NCBI GenBank assembly: GCA_021018995.1 | Contig: CM037589.1 | Span: forward strand, 12,353,001 to 12,417,000 | Length of the DNA: 64,000 nt | Direction of reading: 5' to 3' | From: Chloranthus sessilifolius | Taxonomy: Eukaryota; Streptophyta; Magnoliopsida; Chloranthales; Chloranthaceae | In this document: piece after piece, positions 23,532-35,649 of the stretch | How positions within the stretch are numbered: position 1 is the first letter of the stretch | How the letters are laid out: each line of letters opens with the position of its first letter | The notes under the pieces: model-generated | What the model saw: only the letters and a program-made list of their open reading frames with translations | Databases searched by the model: none | Told to the model about the DNA's origin: nothing | Translations under genes and position numbers: made by a program

Positions 23532-24719
23532 GTATAAATCTGAAAAATTAAGTTTTCTCGTTACTCAAAGATAATGGTGAAAAACTAACATAATTTCTAA
23601 TCTTAGTAAAAAAAGAAACGGTTAAAAAATCTCCAAAACAACATGATCAAAAACCTCTTGGTAAATGCAACATCTTATTGTCTTCTAATCCAATCTCCAA
23701 AACAACATGATCAAAAACCTCTTGGTAAATGCAACATCTTATTGTCTTCTAATCCCAACTTAATTTAAGCATCATCTCTCTCTCTCTACAATAGAAACTG
23801 AAATTGCTCTCACTCAACCTCTTTCATCCTTCAAATAGATGCATAAAAAGGTCATTATCGGGTCCCGAACGTAAAGGGGCCGGGAGGTGTGGACAAGATA
23901 CAGACCTAACCTTTCTCTCCTTTTGTTTTTTTTCACATAAGGTCATTTTTCTTGTACTCGGATCAGCATGCTTGACAGCCCAAGTCTTTAACTTGCACCA
24001 ACCTATATACCCTTCTCAAATATCCCCTCAAATATTAGAAATGAAACTTAATATACACATCATATATGAGGGCCAACGGGCCTAAGAACTTAAGCTTAAG
24101 CCAGCCCGATTTGAATTTCAAGCTTAAAGTGCTAATCCAAGCCCGACTTGAGAGCTTTATTTCAAACCCGAACCCTCTTCAAATCGGGTCGGGCTTAAGA
24201 GGCCTGGCTGGGCTCTCCAGCCTATTGTCACTTGTAAGAAATGTCATATAGAAGAGGGTACTTTTAACTAATTGTTTAGAAAAACAAGATTCAGAATAAG
24301 TATGTAGGCCGAGGGAAAAATGCACTTAGACATAAAGATATCTCTACACCTATTAATATGGGCATAACATGTAGCGCCTTTTCGTATCGTGATGGGTGAC
24401 ATGAAACCCACTTTACTAACTAGGGTTAAACTTTTAAAATATTTTAAAAGTTATATTTCCTTTCAGTCGCCAATCTTGACCTTTTTAGAAGTCTCATTTT
24501 TTTCTCTCCTCTCTCTTTTTGTAAGAAAGTGTCGGACTTACTTTTTCATCCAATAGTGAATCGTCAACACCCGGTAGAGAAGCACTGACACTCTGAGAGA
24601 AGCGTTGACACCTCAATATCGAGACGCTGACACCAAGTGTTTTTTTTTGCACTTCGGTAGGGAAGCGCCGATACCTCAATATCGAAGCGCCGATGCCCCA
24701 ATAACTAGGCACCGACACC
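23532..24719. other. Intergenic repeats, no gene
   Basis: Contains the 63-bp tandem duplication below, a GGGCC/AAGCCCG-rich MITE remnant (about 24060-24230) and a tandem-like stretch of GAAGCG(C/T)(C/T)GA(C/T)ACC units at about 24550-24720. Confidence 0.5.
23629..23755 (+). repeat. 63-bp tandem duplication
   Basis: Two apparently identical direct copies (starting at 23629 and 23692) of a unit beginning AATCTCCAAAACAACATG. Confidence 0.9.
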
Positions 24720-25099
24720 TAGGTCTGTCAACGGGCCGGGCCTCAGCCTGGCCCGAATGGGCCGAGTTCGGGCCAAAATTTGTATTTAAGCTAAACGGGC
24801 CAGGCGGGGCCAAGCCTGAATAAGAACCGGGTCGGGCTCGAGCTACATAGTGTCTGGCCCGGCTCGACCCGTTTAGCTTGATTTTTTAAATGCCCTTTAA
24901 AAAAACTATAACCTGGCCCGAATCCAACTCGGCCCGGCCCGAATAGCTAATCGGGCCGAGTTTGGGCTATGGATTTCACAAACGGGCTTAGCCCGACCCG
25001 ATTAGCTATCCGGGCTGGCCCGGGCCCTTTTTTTTAATTTTTTAAACGGGTCGAGAGAAAAATCTGGCCCGAACCCGGTCCGGCCCGTTGACACCCCTA
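24720..25099. mobile_element. hAT-type MITE rich in GGGCCGG
   Basis: 380 bp. Left end TAGGTCTGTCAACGGGCCGG, complement of right end TAGGGGTGTCAACGGGCCGG. Flanks CCGACACC and TTGACACC agree at six of eight positions, fitting an 8-bp hAT duplication. The interior is rich in GGCCCGAA/TTCGGGCC palindromes. Confidence 0.65.
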
Positions 25100-25727
25100 T
25101 TGACACCCTCTTTTTTATTTTTTATTTTTTTATTACATATCGGTAGCCAATAGACTTTAAAAAGTCAACTGATGTGACGTGCAGCCAATAAAAGCTCGAG
25201 TCATGAGTTTATTTCCTATGACTTGAATAAGAGGATCACTATATATATATAATATTTTAAAAAGAAAGAAAAGTATTTTCATAACAGTATACATCCTATA
25301 TATCCCATACATATGGGCTTGGGATCCATTCAATGTGCCGATTATCTCCAATGGGTATCCCAAAAGTGCCGTGGAGAGCCCAACGGCTACTTTTGAGATA
25401 CCCACTTGTCTTTGTCATCTCAAAAGTAACGTGAAAATGGGATACGAACTTGATTGCTTGGCATCTTATATATAGGATACCAAGTGAGGTATCTTATTTT
25501 TATTTTTATTTTTATTTTATTTAAAGCATTTTAATTTTTTTTTTTTTGTAATTTACCTTTTATTTTAACATTATTCTATTTTAATTAAATTTAAAAATAT
25601 AATTAAATAAAAAATTTGGGATACATAATTAGAGTGTACCATATCTTAAATTTTTATCTCACAAATTTGTCACATAAGCCAAAAAAGAGAATAAACCATT
25701 GGAGATGATCTCTTATTAATTAGCATG

Positions 25728-25799
<72 letters not shown>

Positions 25800-26095
25800 T
25801 CATGAGAATTTTGAAGGAGGGAGTTAGACCCATGCATTGATCTTAGTGCACGTGTGCTGTATGTTTACAATCTTATCAGGCAACGAACAAGCACAACGAT
25901 CCTCTTGCTACCATTAATTATTATACAACAGTACAGATTGACCATTAATGAGCTCTGAAAATGTCATGAAAAATTCTGAGAGATGCTATGAGCACCGCCT
26001 TTTTTTTTTTAATTTTATTATTATTTAATTACAGCTCTAATCACGTATCAACCTTTTGCTATCTATACATCTATTAATGTAACTAATAATAATAA
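25100..26095. other. Intergenic A/T-rich DNA
   Basis: No gene seen. It contains the (TA)n tract at 25732-25796 and A/T-rich low complexity at 25490-25620. Confidence 0.5.
25732..25796. repeat. (TA)n microsatellite
   Basis: About 65 bp of TA. Confidence 0.95.
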
Positions 26096-26510
26096 GGGTA
26101 GCTTTAAATGTACCTACCGAATCTTTTTTGGTACCTATGCTAAAAGCCATTGATTGCTTTAAATCAAACAATGGAGATCATTTTTCACTCCAATCTTGCA
26201 GATAAGAGATCTTGAGATCATGACGCACCTATCAGACGATCTGTTTTCGATTCCACATGGCACAAATTAAAAAATTGTAGCTCTAAAGTTACATTTGAGC
26301 ATGATGTGTACTATATGATTTTAGAGTTAGGTTTTTTTGGATGTGTCATGTGGGATAGAAAACTGACCGTTTTATAAGTGCACCATGAGCGCAAGATCCT
26401 TTGGGTGGAAGATTAGAGTAAAAAACAATCTCCATTATTTGATTTAAAATAATAAATGATTTTTAGCATAAGTGCTTCTCAAAATTCAGTGGGTGCATTT
26501 AAAGATAGCC
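26096..26510. mobile_element. Mutator-type MITE, near-palindromic
   Basis: 415 bp whose two halves are inverted copies. Left GGGTAGCTTTAAATGTACC, right complement GGCTATCTTTAAATGCACC. Flanks TAATAATAA and TAATAATAG fit a 9-bp duplication with one mismatch. Related sequence (GACGCACCTATCAGACGATC...CACATGGCACA) recurs near 59.7 and 60.25 kb. Confidence 0.75.
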
Positions 26511-26534
26511 TAATAATAGTAATAAATTTTATTT

Positions 26535-26640
26535 GGGAAATTTGCACTTTCGGCCCTATATGTTTGCATATTTGCAGAAACGGCCCTATAGTTTCAATCC
26601 TTGCATAAATGGCCAGCTCCAAGCCTAGCCGCGTGCACGT
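26535..26640 (+). repeat. MULE-2 left terminal inverted repeat
   Basis: Starts GGGAAATTTGCACTTTCGGC and includes GAAACGGCCCTATAGTTTCA. It pairs with the complement of about 34300-34403. Confidence 0.9.
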
Positions 26641-26862
26641 CAGATATCTATATATATGCTTCTCTATGCAAGCATTGAATCTAAAATTTTTGTATCATTT
26701 TTTAACAATTTTTATCTCTCTTTGAAAGCGATTTCGAGATTCCACTAAAGGTCGTATAACATAGAGAATACAACAGGTTAGGTAAGATATCGAGTACAAT
26801 ATCTTTTAAGTTATTGTTTTCCCAATTTCTCAAAACATTGTAGGTAGTCCAAGATATATAAG

Positions 26863-27098
26863 TTATCGGTCGATATCTTAAGATATCGGTCGATAACTTA
26901 AGATATCGGACGATATCTTAAGATATCGACCGATATCTTAAGTTATCGGTTGATAACTTAAGATATCGGTCGATATCTTAAAAGAGGTTTTTTTTTTTTT
27001 AGTTTTTGGATTATGATTTACATTAAAAGTCCATCCATCGGCTATATATCTTAGGATATCGGCCCGATATCTTAGGATATCGAGCGATAACCTATGAT
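26863..27098. repeat. Palindrome arrays upstream of MURA, MULE-2
   Basis: 26863-26985 holds about seven units of GATATCGGTCGATATC type with TTAAG linkers. 27040-27098 adds three more. They lie between the left TIR and the MURA start, as in MULE-1. Confidence 0.9.
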
Positions 27099-27230
27099 TG
27101 ACAAAAACTCTAAAGTTTTCATTCCTTTAATTTTTTAATAATATTTTTAAACAATTGTAGCGCTAAGTCAAGTATAACTCTTTATAAACAACTAATTTTA
27201 ATTTTAATTTTGTAAATATTGTAAGTTGAA

Positions 27231-29854
27231 ATGGATGTTCCCCTTCTTTGCCATTTTGATTTCGTACGCGTGAGAGATAATACTTACAACGGAGGACATC
27301 GGAGGATTGTCCATCACGGAGAATATATCATTTGATGAGTTTATAGAGAAAATGTACAAAGTCGATCGGAACCGGAAGAACATTCTATTACACTCTTGTT
27401 TCATTACGCATAGGGAATGAGCTTGTATTTGCGAATTATACGACTCGATGATCTTACAAACTTATTTAGAGCATATCGTATCGGTGATGGTGTTATAAAT
27501 ATTTATATCGAAAATCATTAGTCACTATTGTGGCGAGAAATTTGGCCGTCTTTAGAAACATTTCAACCGTTTAAGGAAACAAGCGAAGATGATCATGGTG
27601 TGGGAGCAGAACATTTGATTGAAAATCAAGGAATACGGTATGAAGAGGAGAACATTGTTGCAGATAATAGCAAGCGATGATAGAAATATAAATATAGGAT
27701 TTCGCCCTACGGTAAACTTTTGAGCAACCCTATTCGGACATTCCATGAGTGAAGGCGATGAAGATCAAGGATATTCTCATCAAATGAATCCGATGCATGA
27801 TACATCTCGATTCAACTTCAATTCGGTAAATCTGGGAAACGCGTTTTTAGTCGGCCTTAGTCCATATCAATGGCCTTCCGAACAAATAGCTTGAGCCAAC
27901 GATAATCGAGCCTTCAATGAGCGACCTCTCATACATCAAACATTCCCGCATCGGCTAACATCAATCCAAACAACTGCACATCAACCAAGCGTACATCGAC
28001 GGGCTTAATCCCAATCACGTAATAACCATCTAGTCGATGACGGTGATAGTGATCCTGAAAATAATGAAGCCCCGCCGTCTCCCACTTCGCGTGTTTATAC
28101 TAATAGGGGAATTGATCAACCTCTGGTGGACGAAGACTATCAGCTTAATGACTCGGAAGGGGAGTATATGGATTCAGACGATGAGGAACTCGAAGGGAAC
28201 GATTACCATTGGTCAGGCGTTTAGAAATAAGAAATCATTTCAAAAAGTTCTTAAAGAATTTGCGATGACAAATAATTTTCAGATTAAACCAATAAAAACC
28301 AGTCCTCTTCGAGTAACTACGAGGTGTGTTGAAGTAGGATGTGCTTGGCGAATACATGCATCGAAATTAGTAGGCATAGACACGTTTGCTGTGAAAACTT
28401 TCCACCCAGAACACACGTGCGGAATGCCAGCTTTTGGAAGTGGACATCGCCAATGTATGACATCGTGGATAGCTTCATTCGTTAGAGATAAACTATTAAA
28501 GGGTTTTGACGAGACTCCTGCTTCAATAATTTTTTATATTAAAAAAAAATACGGTATAACAGTAGGTTACTGGAAAGCATGGAGAGGAAAAGAAATGGCG
28601 TTGAATGACATCCGAGGTAGCTGGAAGGAGCAATTTAAGATGTTACCGTCATATGTTGCCGAATTACAACGGGTCGATCCAGACATACAGACCGAATTGT
28701 GTCTCGAGCCTGATAATGCATTTCAGAGATTCTTCGTGGTATTCGGACCTTGCATTCGAAGCTTTCGTAATACTTTACGAAGAATAATTACGGTAGATGG
28801 AATGCATTTGCGTGGACGATATAAGGGAGTGTTGTTAATAGCTACGGGGATAGACGGGAATAGACATTTATTTCCTATAGCGTTCGACGTTGTACCGAAA
28901 GAAAATGAAGACCATTGGACATGGTTTCTTGGTCTATTAGGGAGACGTGTAATCGGTGAATTTGAAGAACAATTTATTTTGATATCAGACAGACAGAAAG
29001 GTTTGATGGAAGCAGTGGAAAAAGTTTTTCCTAATGCCTTTCACAGCTACTGTATGCGACACCTGGCTCTAAATCTGTTTGATAAATATAAGGATACAAT
29101 CTTCTTTGTCAGTATATTTTCAGAAGTAAAATTTAAAAGAATTATGCGAAAAATAAAAGACGACGCCCCGCCGGAATGTACAAAATGGATTAAAGAAATT
29201 GGTGATCATTTCTGGGCACGCGCTTATTTCCAAGGGAGGCGTTATGATATGTTGACAACTAATATAAATTTGAAAGCATAAATAGTGTGTTGAAAATAGC
29301 AGGGGAGGAACCGATTGTGAGCATGTTAGAAACTATTCGCACAAAAGTAGGCGAATTTTATCTTCGTCGAGGAAGGAAATAAAATGACACATGTAACACC
29401 GATGGCGTAAAAACACATAAAAAGAAATTGGATGGGCCGTCGAAAAACGTCATACCATATGGTCGTGATATATTTCAAGTTAAACGCGGTGATTACACTC
29501 AAGGTGTCGATCTAGAATCGCGAACATGTACATGTAGGCGTTGGGCTATTCTTGGATTACCATGTTCACATGCGATTGCCGCATTATCGCAAAACAGAGA
29601 AAGAGAGATCCCCAATTTTGTGAACACCGTTTACCAAAGGACTTATTTAGGAAACTTATAAAGAACACTTTGTCCCGACTGTTGACAAGCGCCAATGGAC
29701 TTCGCAAATAAAAGACATTCAAGTTTTGCCTCCCCACAAAATAGCCGTCCGTCCAAGAAAAGGAGAACAAGATCTAAAGGGAAGTTCGACCACTACAATG
29801 TAAAATTGTAACAAGTACGGTCATAATCGTCAGTGTAAATTTGTTAATATTTGA
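27231..29854 (+). pseudogene. MURA transposase of MULE-2, frameshifted
   Basis: Starts at ATG 27231 (MDVPLLCHFDFVRVRDNTY) with a PB1-like region, then an acidic linker (SPTSRVYTNRGIDQPL, about 28085). After a frameshift near 28200 comes the MuDR DNA-binding domain: QAFRNKKSFQKVL, CX4C in CVEVGC, then HTC (28220-28425). The long frame to 29281 covers the MULE catalytic core, with Asp residues in IITVDGMHLRGRYKG and LISDRQKGL, then HSYCMRHLALNLF. A one-base loss near 29260 ends the frame at TTNINLKA; the expected TTNIAESINS follows out of frame. The SWIM finger is intact (CTCRRWAILGLPCSHAIA, about 29527-29580). A degenerate zinc knuckle (NCNKYGHNRQCK) precedes the stop at 29852. The ATG at 28037 is not the true start: the residues before about 28200 are out of frame. 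Confidence 0.9.
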
Positions 29855-30186
29855 AATTAACTTATATTACATCAAAGGTTGAGATTGAAAACAGATTTAG
29901 ATTAGATTAGACCTAGTGGCAATCGAGCTTCCAAATGATCTCATTATAGAAGAGTATTTTTTTTCTCTTTTTTTTTCTTTCAATATAAACAGATTAAACC
30001 TCAATAAAAGAGCGATCAACATCTACCAATTAATTAATATATTTTTTTGGAATTGTGATTAAAATATATTGTTGTGCTTCTTAATAAATCATTCATTCAT
30101 TCAAACAGGATTTGAAGTTGTCAAATTCGCCCCTAATCTACTAGTGATTGGCATAAAGCCAAACCAAAGATATCAGGCTTCACAAT

Positions 30187-30560
30187 TCAGAAAGGTATAT
30201 CTTAAATCATCGGCCGATATTTTAAATCATCGGCCGATATCTTAAATCATCGGCCGATGATTTAAATTATCGGCCGATGTTTTCAAATATCGGCCGATGA
30301 TTTAAAATATCGGCCGATGATTTAAAATACCGGCCGATGATTTAAGATATCGTCCGATAACTTAAAATATTGGACGATGATTTAAGATATCGGCCGATAA
30401 TTTAAATCATCGACCGATGATTTAAGCTATCGTCCGATATCTTAAAATATTGTTCGATTACTTAAGATATCGGACGATGATTTAAGATATCGGACGATGA
30501 TTTAAATCATCGGCCGATGATTTAAGATATCGGCCGATGATATAAGTCATCGGCCTATTG
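30187..30560. repeat. ATCGGCCGAT palindrome array between the two MULE-2 genes
   Basis: About twenty units of ATCGGCCGATGATTTAA type, with variants ATCGTCCGAT and ATCGGACGAT, on a period near 18 bp. It lies in the gap between the convergent gene ends. MULE-1 has no array in this gap. Confidence 0.95.
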
Positions 30561-30735
30561 GAATTGCTTCAAGAGAGGAAGGCTCCATTGATAAATCAGG
30601 CAAGGTGATACAAATAAGATAAATTGATAACAACGAAAATGAAAATTATACAACTTAATAAAAATTAATAAAATTAAATAATTTACAATTTCATCAAAAA
30701 ATATCTTTACAAAACACTAAATTTTTTTACAGATA

Positions 30736-33700
30736 TTAACTCTTCTTCCCAAACGTGCACATTCGATGTCCGATTTCGGCTCTAAATTGTTGCATATGTT
30801 TATCGTCGAAATCAATAGGCCGCTGTTGGGAGAAGTATTCTATATACTTCAAAACGTATACACCGCAATCCCAACCGTTTTGTTGGATCGGAGAAACGAC
30901 ATCGTTGAACGCCGATACCTTCCTTGCTTGATCGAAGTCGACTTCAAACCGATAGTGTAAAGAAGGCGCGAAGGTGATTCAATAGACATTCTTTATGCGC
31001 TTCAAACCTTTTGAGCACTCTCGGTCATTGGATCAATTAACTTAATTTCTCGATCAACTAATGAAATTATAGCCAACGCCCAATGACTATGTTTTGGCTA
31101 TGCATCGGAAGATAAATCTACATAAACCGAACAAATTTTAAATAATAAATTTTATTTAAAAGCCGTTAACGTTAAATAAAGCGAAGTTTAGTATTCAAAA
31201 ACGTACTGTTCCATAGTCGATCGCGTGAATTCCGTGGATATTATTTGTCAATAGTGGTTCCATCGGCTTTGAATTGTTACGAACATTCCATTCGTCACAA
31301 TAGGCCTGCCACCTATCGAGGTCGCCGAAATGCATTTATACCTTCATTATCGATATATTTTTCAAATTTTTTCTCATCTGCCATAAACAAGGTCTGAAAC
31401 AGGATAATGTAGTAAGTAAATAAATTAGAAGAAGTTAATCAAGAGTCGTGATTGAAAAGACAAATAAAAGAAACAAACGAGCTTCCAATAAATATTTGAA
31501 ACCCGACTTTTTTTCGGCATTGGCCGTAAACATTGAATCGTTTATAACTTTAAGGACTCTCAAGTATGCGTCGATGACTTCATTGTCGAGCCACGAGCGT
31601 CCTTTGAGAACCTTCAAAAGAGCAACTGTGATCTCAACACCGCTGATAGTATTGACGATCACATTGTCCTCGTTCTCCGGCCGATTCCAAAAACTAAGCA
31701 TATACTTTTGCTCCATTGATATTGCCTCATCCTCCTCCTCCTCCTCCTCTACAACCAATTTTGGTTTTTTTATTAATGCTTTAGTGGTCGGAGACTTTCT
31801 CTTCTTACGAGCACGCAAGTTATAACCTTTGGCTTCATTTTTTGTAGATGATAGTTTCACTATAATTGTTTTTAGTGATGCCGGCTGTGACTCACGAGAA
31901 GGCTGCGTAAGAGGAGCACCATTATCACCCACATCAACCAAGGGTTGTTTAGTAGGCTGAGGAGCAGTAGGTTTTGGGGCAGCGGGTTTATTGGTAGTAG
32001 ATTTATTTGTAAGTTGAGGAGCGGCGGGTTTTGGGGCAGTTGATTGTTGTCTAGGTGGATGAGCAAAGGGTTTTGGGGCACTTGACTGATGGCTTGGTTG
32101 AGGAGCAGTTGGTTTTGGGGCACTGGACTGATGGCTTTGTTGAGGAGCAGTGGGATTTGGGGCAGTAGACTGATGGCTTTGTTGATGAGTGGTGGGTTGA
32201 GGGACAGTTGATTGAGGGTAAGTGGGTGAAGGAACGAAGGTGTCAAAGAGCACAGAGGTTAAAATATTATCCTGTATAATTGCAAAAAAATATACATTAC
32301 AAAAAATTAAAAAAAAAAAAAAAACTGCATTATCGACCGATAATTTAACTAATCGGTCGATAATTTAAATAGTCGGTCGATAATGTAAATTATCGATCGA
32401 TAATTTAAATTATCGACCGATAATGTAACTTATCGTCCGGTAATGTACATTATCGATCGACTATTTAAATTATCGGTCGATAATGTACATCGTCGGACGA
32501 TAAGTTCCATCTTCGGACAACAAGCTAATTTTGCATTAAGTTGTAAAGAAATGATTTTGTTCTAAATTTGAAAAGTCTTGGTTTGATACCTTTCTTAAAT
32601 GAGAGATGACCGCATCAAGATCCTTCCGTATTGCTTTATTTTCTTCTTGTAAGGCCTTCTTATCTCTGCCTAGTTATTTAATGGTGAGTGCTTGCCCTTT
32701 AAGCAGCGTAAATGCACGCCGGAATTCTTTTTTCATTTCTTTTACAGCCATGCGGAGCGTCTTACATTCTTTTCTTAGCTCCGTTACTTCTTTGGTTAGG
32801 TGCGGTTGCTAATGGTCTCTCTTGTTGGCTCGGGCCTAATTTCTGGTTTGCCCTTTGGTTGACGTACAACGACTTCAAAATCATCGTTATCGTCGCTATA
32901 ATCTTCGTCATCCTCATTGTCGTCATCTCGGCTAATCGGCTCTTTCTTTCGGACGTGTTGGATGACTTGGGATATCATCATATTCATCTATATTTTCTTC
33001 GGAGTAAGGCTCTTCTCTTTCTTTGGTCTCTTCCTTCTTATTTTCCATTTCTCTTCGAATAAAAAAGTATCGAACCCATTTATACTGTAATTCGTGCTTC
33101 TCAACTTCAAGCTCTATAATCACTTTAGACTTAAGAAAATTTTCTCTATATAAATTAGGATTACGGCTGAATTTCGAGCCTTCCCATTTCATTAGCCTTG
33201 GAAATGGTTCTTTAAGCCCAATAGGAGCGGTGGCGACTGCAGGAAAGTGCTCAAACGCCCAAATCTGTAAGGCGATAGTGCATCCATAGATATTATATTG
33301 CCCATTTTCTGACCTTCTCGCCATTTCCCTCCTGCCACTCGCTTTTGATATACTATCTAATAAATTATTGTAAACTATCAGGCCCCACGGTAACTTGTTG
33401 AACTCTTCAATGTTATCTACTACTTCCTGGTATGTGTCCGAAAGTAAAAAAGAACATACGAAAAATAATAATGACAGTTTCAAAAAATCATCGTTGGATA
33501 AATCAGCACTGTCAATAATTTCTTCAATACGAGATCTTTTCATTCCCGAAAGAATTTGTATCGAATAGTTGTTTCCTCTTTACGCAACCTTCTCACTCGT
33601 TCCACAAGATGTTGAGGCCTAAAATCCAGGCTATATCGATCGGTTGGAGGAGTACATTGGTGTTCTTAACCTTCAAAACATTCTCTTCACCCCAAAACTT

Positions 33701-33869
33701 AAAATAGCGCCAACCAAGTCTCCAACGAAACCTAATTTCTCATTCATCCTAAATAGATGACCAATACCTAATCATCTAATATTTTCTTTCTCTCTTCACA
33801 TAAAGGCATGTAAAATTTCCTAACACCAACTCCAGAAAATTTTCCGATGGGCTTTAGAGCCATGGTCAT
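30736..33869 (-). pseudogene. ULP1-type (C48) cysteine protease gene of MULE-2, decayed
   Basis: Read on the - strand from ATG 33869 (MTMALKPIGKFSGVGVRKFY). A DUF1985-like region follows with stops. The frame from 33543 (MKRSRIEEIIDSADLSNDDF) leads into an acidic and coiled-coil part to about 32600. An intron holds a palindrome array (32325-32525). The next exon starts near 32253 (MLFDTFVPSPTYP) with a Ser/Pro/Gln-rich repeat (SSAPKPTAPQ-like, about six copies) and ends with WLDNEVIDAYLRVL (about 31590). The protease core has SHWALAIISLVDREIKLIDP (His and Asp blocks, about 31095-31035) and QQNGWDCGVYVLKYIEYF (about 30890-30835). The catalytic Cys is at 30865-30867. The frame ends at 30736. 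Frameshifts separate the blocks, so it is not functional as it stands. Confidence 0.85.
32325..32525. repeat. Palindrome array in ULP1-type intron, MULE-2
   Basis: About ten units of TTATCGACCGATAATTTAA type with variable centre (ATCGRYCGAT). Confidence 0.92.
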
Positions 33870-33954
33870 TTTCAATAACCTAGTAGAAACTGCAATATAA
33901 ACAAAAAGCAACTAATAAATAAAAGAAGTGATTTTGAAAAACTACTAACTTCTA

Positions 33955-34060
33955 ATCATCGATAACTTACCGATAATCTAAGTTATCGATCGATAACTTA
34001 GATTATCGATCGATAATTTAAGTTATCGGTCCACAACTTAGATTATCTGTAAGTTATAGG
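33955..34060. repeat. Palindrome array upstream of the ULP1-type gene, MULE-2
   Basis: Four or five units of AAGTTATCGATCGATAACTT type between the gene start and the right TIR, matching 4936-5036 in MULE-1. Confidence 0.88.
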
Positions 34061-34299
34061 ATTAGGTGGGAAACATCGGGGATGACTAAATGTGTTGAAA
34101 TGTAAAAAATAAATTACCTCGAATGTGACCTTTGTGACCTTTATCGCTTGCCGCTTAAGTTTTTTTTTTCAGAAAAGTTAAACTTAAAAGTAACAGTAAC
34201 TAATGAAATGTAAAAGTAGCCTTTATACTCTCTGTTAAAGGGCGGTGAAATTTTTTTTTTTTATATTATTTAAAATAGGTCCTTGCTGACGTGGAGCAG

Positions 34300-34403
34300 G
34301 CGGAGGCGGCTAGGCGTGGAGCTGGTCATTAATGCAACGGTTGAAACTCTAGAGCCGTTTCTCCAAATACGCAAACATATAGGGCCGAAAGTGCAAATTT
34401 CCC
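34300..34403 (-). repeat. MULE-2 right terminal inverted repeat
   Basis: The complement begins GGGAAATTTGCACTTTCGGC and continues CCTATATGTTTGC, matching the left end. Confidence 0.9.
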
Positions 34404-34412
34404 ATTTTATTT

Positions 34413-35649
34413 TGTTGTAATCGATGAAGTTACTTTGTACAAGGGCAAAGGCTTGGGCCGTAAAGTGTGAAAATGCCTCGAGAGAGTAATCACTTTGTTG
34501 AAAAGGTAAAAATTAGGTGTCCCTTCCAGTCGAGTCGAGTCCAGTCCACCCCTCGCTGTGTAGGAGACCACTCATTAATAATGGCCTTAGGCTTTGTTGT
34601 TGTTTGATATAGATCCAAAAGGATTACTAGCCTTTTGAGTGTCAACAACTATTCTTAATTTTAGAAGGCATGAGCTGGGGACCATTATTAGTGAGAGAGA
34701 TTAAGAAAAATATTTGAGAGAGAGTTATTAAAGGGTACAGCTTTTAGTGATTTCGGTTTAATTAACTTTTTAGTCACTAATAAAAAAATAATTTCTTATC
34801 TTTTCCTCTCACTCAGCCTTTTTCTTTCATTTTATAATAAAACTTTATTTGCGTAAATTAACTTTTGTTGTTCTCATGTTTTTCTATTGGGTAGCTTTAC
34901 GAACATCAACGGAATCGGGCGCCTGTGTCAAAAATCATTTATTGCTTTCATTGCAAATTCGTATTGCTTCCCTTAAAATGCATATCCAGAAGATGAAACT
35001 ACAATGTAAGAAAATGGTTCATTGCTTAATTTAAGTCAATTTAATCCAAAGATTTATAAATGGGAGCCATTAATTGCACACGCATTTCAAGTGATTGCAT
35101 CGAATTGTACTGAACTTAAAAGAAAGACTTGTAATTTGACAACCTCTACTATGTGAAAATACCATCCAAACCGTTTGATTTAAAGGCCATGATTTAAAGA
35201 AATCAATGGCAAAGGATTAAAACAAAATATAATTTTCATCATTTGATTAAATGAAGTCAAAGGCTATTATATAATTCAAAGGTTGACTATGATAGATCAC
35301 ATGACAAGTATAATGTTTTGCTCCAATTTTATGTACTAGAGATCAATTGATCATGAATTTCAAATCAGACGGCCCATATTGCACTTTTACATATCACATG
35401 TCCCTAAAATACCAAGTCTTTCTTTAATTTCGGTGCAATCACTTATAAAAGAGTGCAAGTAATGGCTCCTTTTATAAATTTAGACCTGCTAAAAGCGCAT
35501 TTTAAAGATAAGAAAGAGTGCGTTTTTATAAATGCAAGAGACAAGAGAGACATGTATAAGAGATTATTGGATCCCACACTACCCAAACAACCCAACAACC
35601 CATAATTCAACTCTTTACAAAACTGATTCGAGTTTCTTGTTTAGACGAT
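34413..35649. other. Intergenic DNA, no supportable gene
   Basis: About 35040-35480 resembles dispersed repeat seen near 2.0-2.3 kb and 51.9-52.15 kb, with shared ACATGTCCCTAAAATACC-like and GCAAGTAATGGCTCCTT runs. The short frame at 34849 has no recognisable features. Confidence 0.5.

Larger units (their letters stand above)
26535..34403. mobile_element. MULE-2: Mutator-like element with ULP1-type gene
   Basis: A 7869-bp element with a perfect 9-bp duplication ATTTTATTT (26526-26534 and 34404-34412). Ends are GGGAAATTTGCACTTTCGGC in both orientations, so it is a relative of MULE-1. It has the same two convergent genes, but swapped on the page: MURA on + (27231-29854) and the ULP1-type gene on - (30736-33869). 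Palindrome arrays with core ATCGGCCGAT lie at 26863-26985, 27040-27098, 30187-30560, 32325-32525 and 33955-34060. Neither gene is intact, but key residues survive better than in MULE-1. Confidence 0.95.

Noticed and set aside
28037..28200. ATG at 28037 as the MURA start
   Set aside because: The residues before about 28200 are out of frame; the frame one base over gives the conserved SPTSRVYTNRGIDQP linker shared with MULE-1.
30187..30560. Regular repeats resembling a CRISPR array
   Set aside because: Units are palindromes with no unique spacers, in a plant transposon; nothing CRISPR-like.
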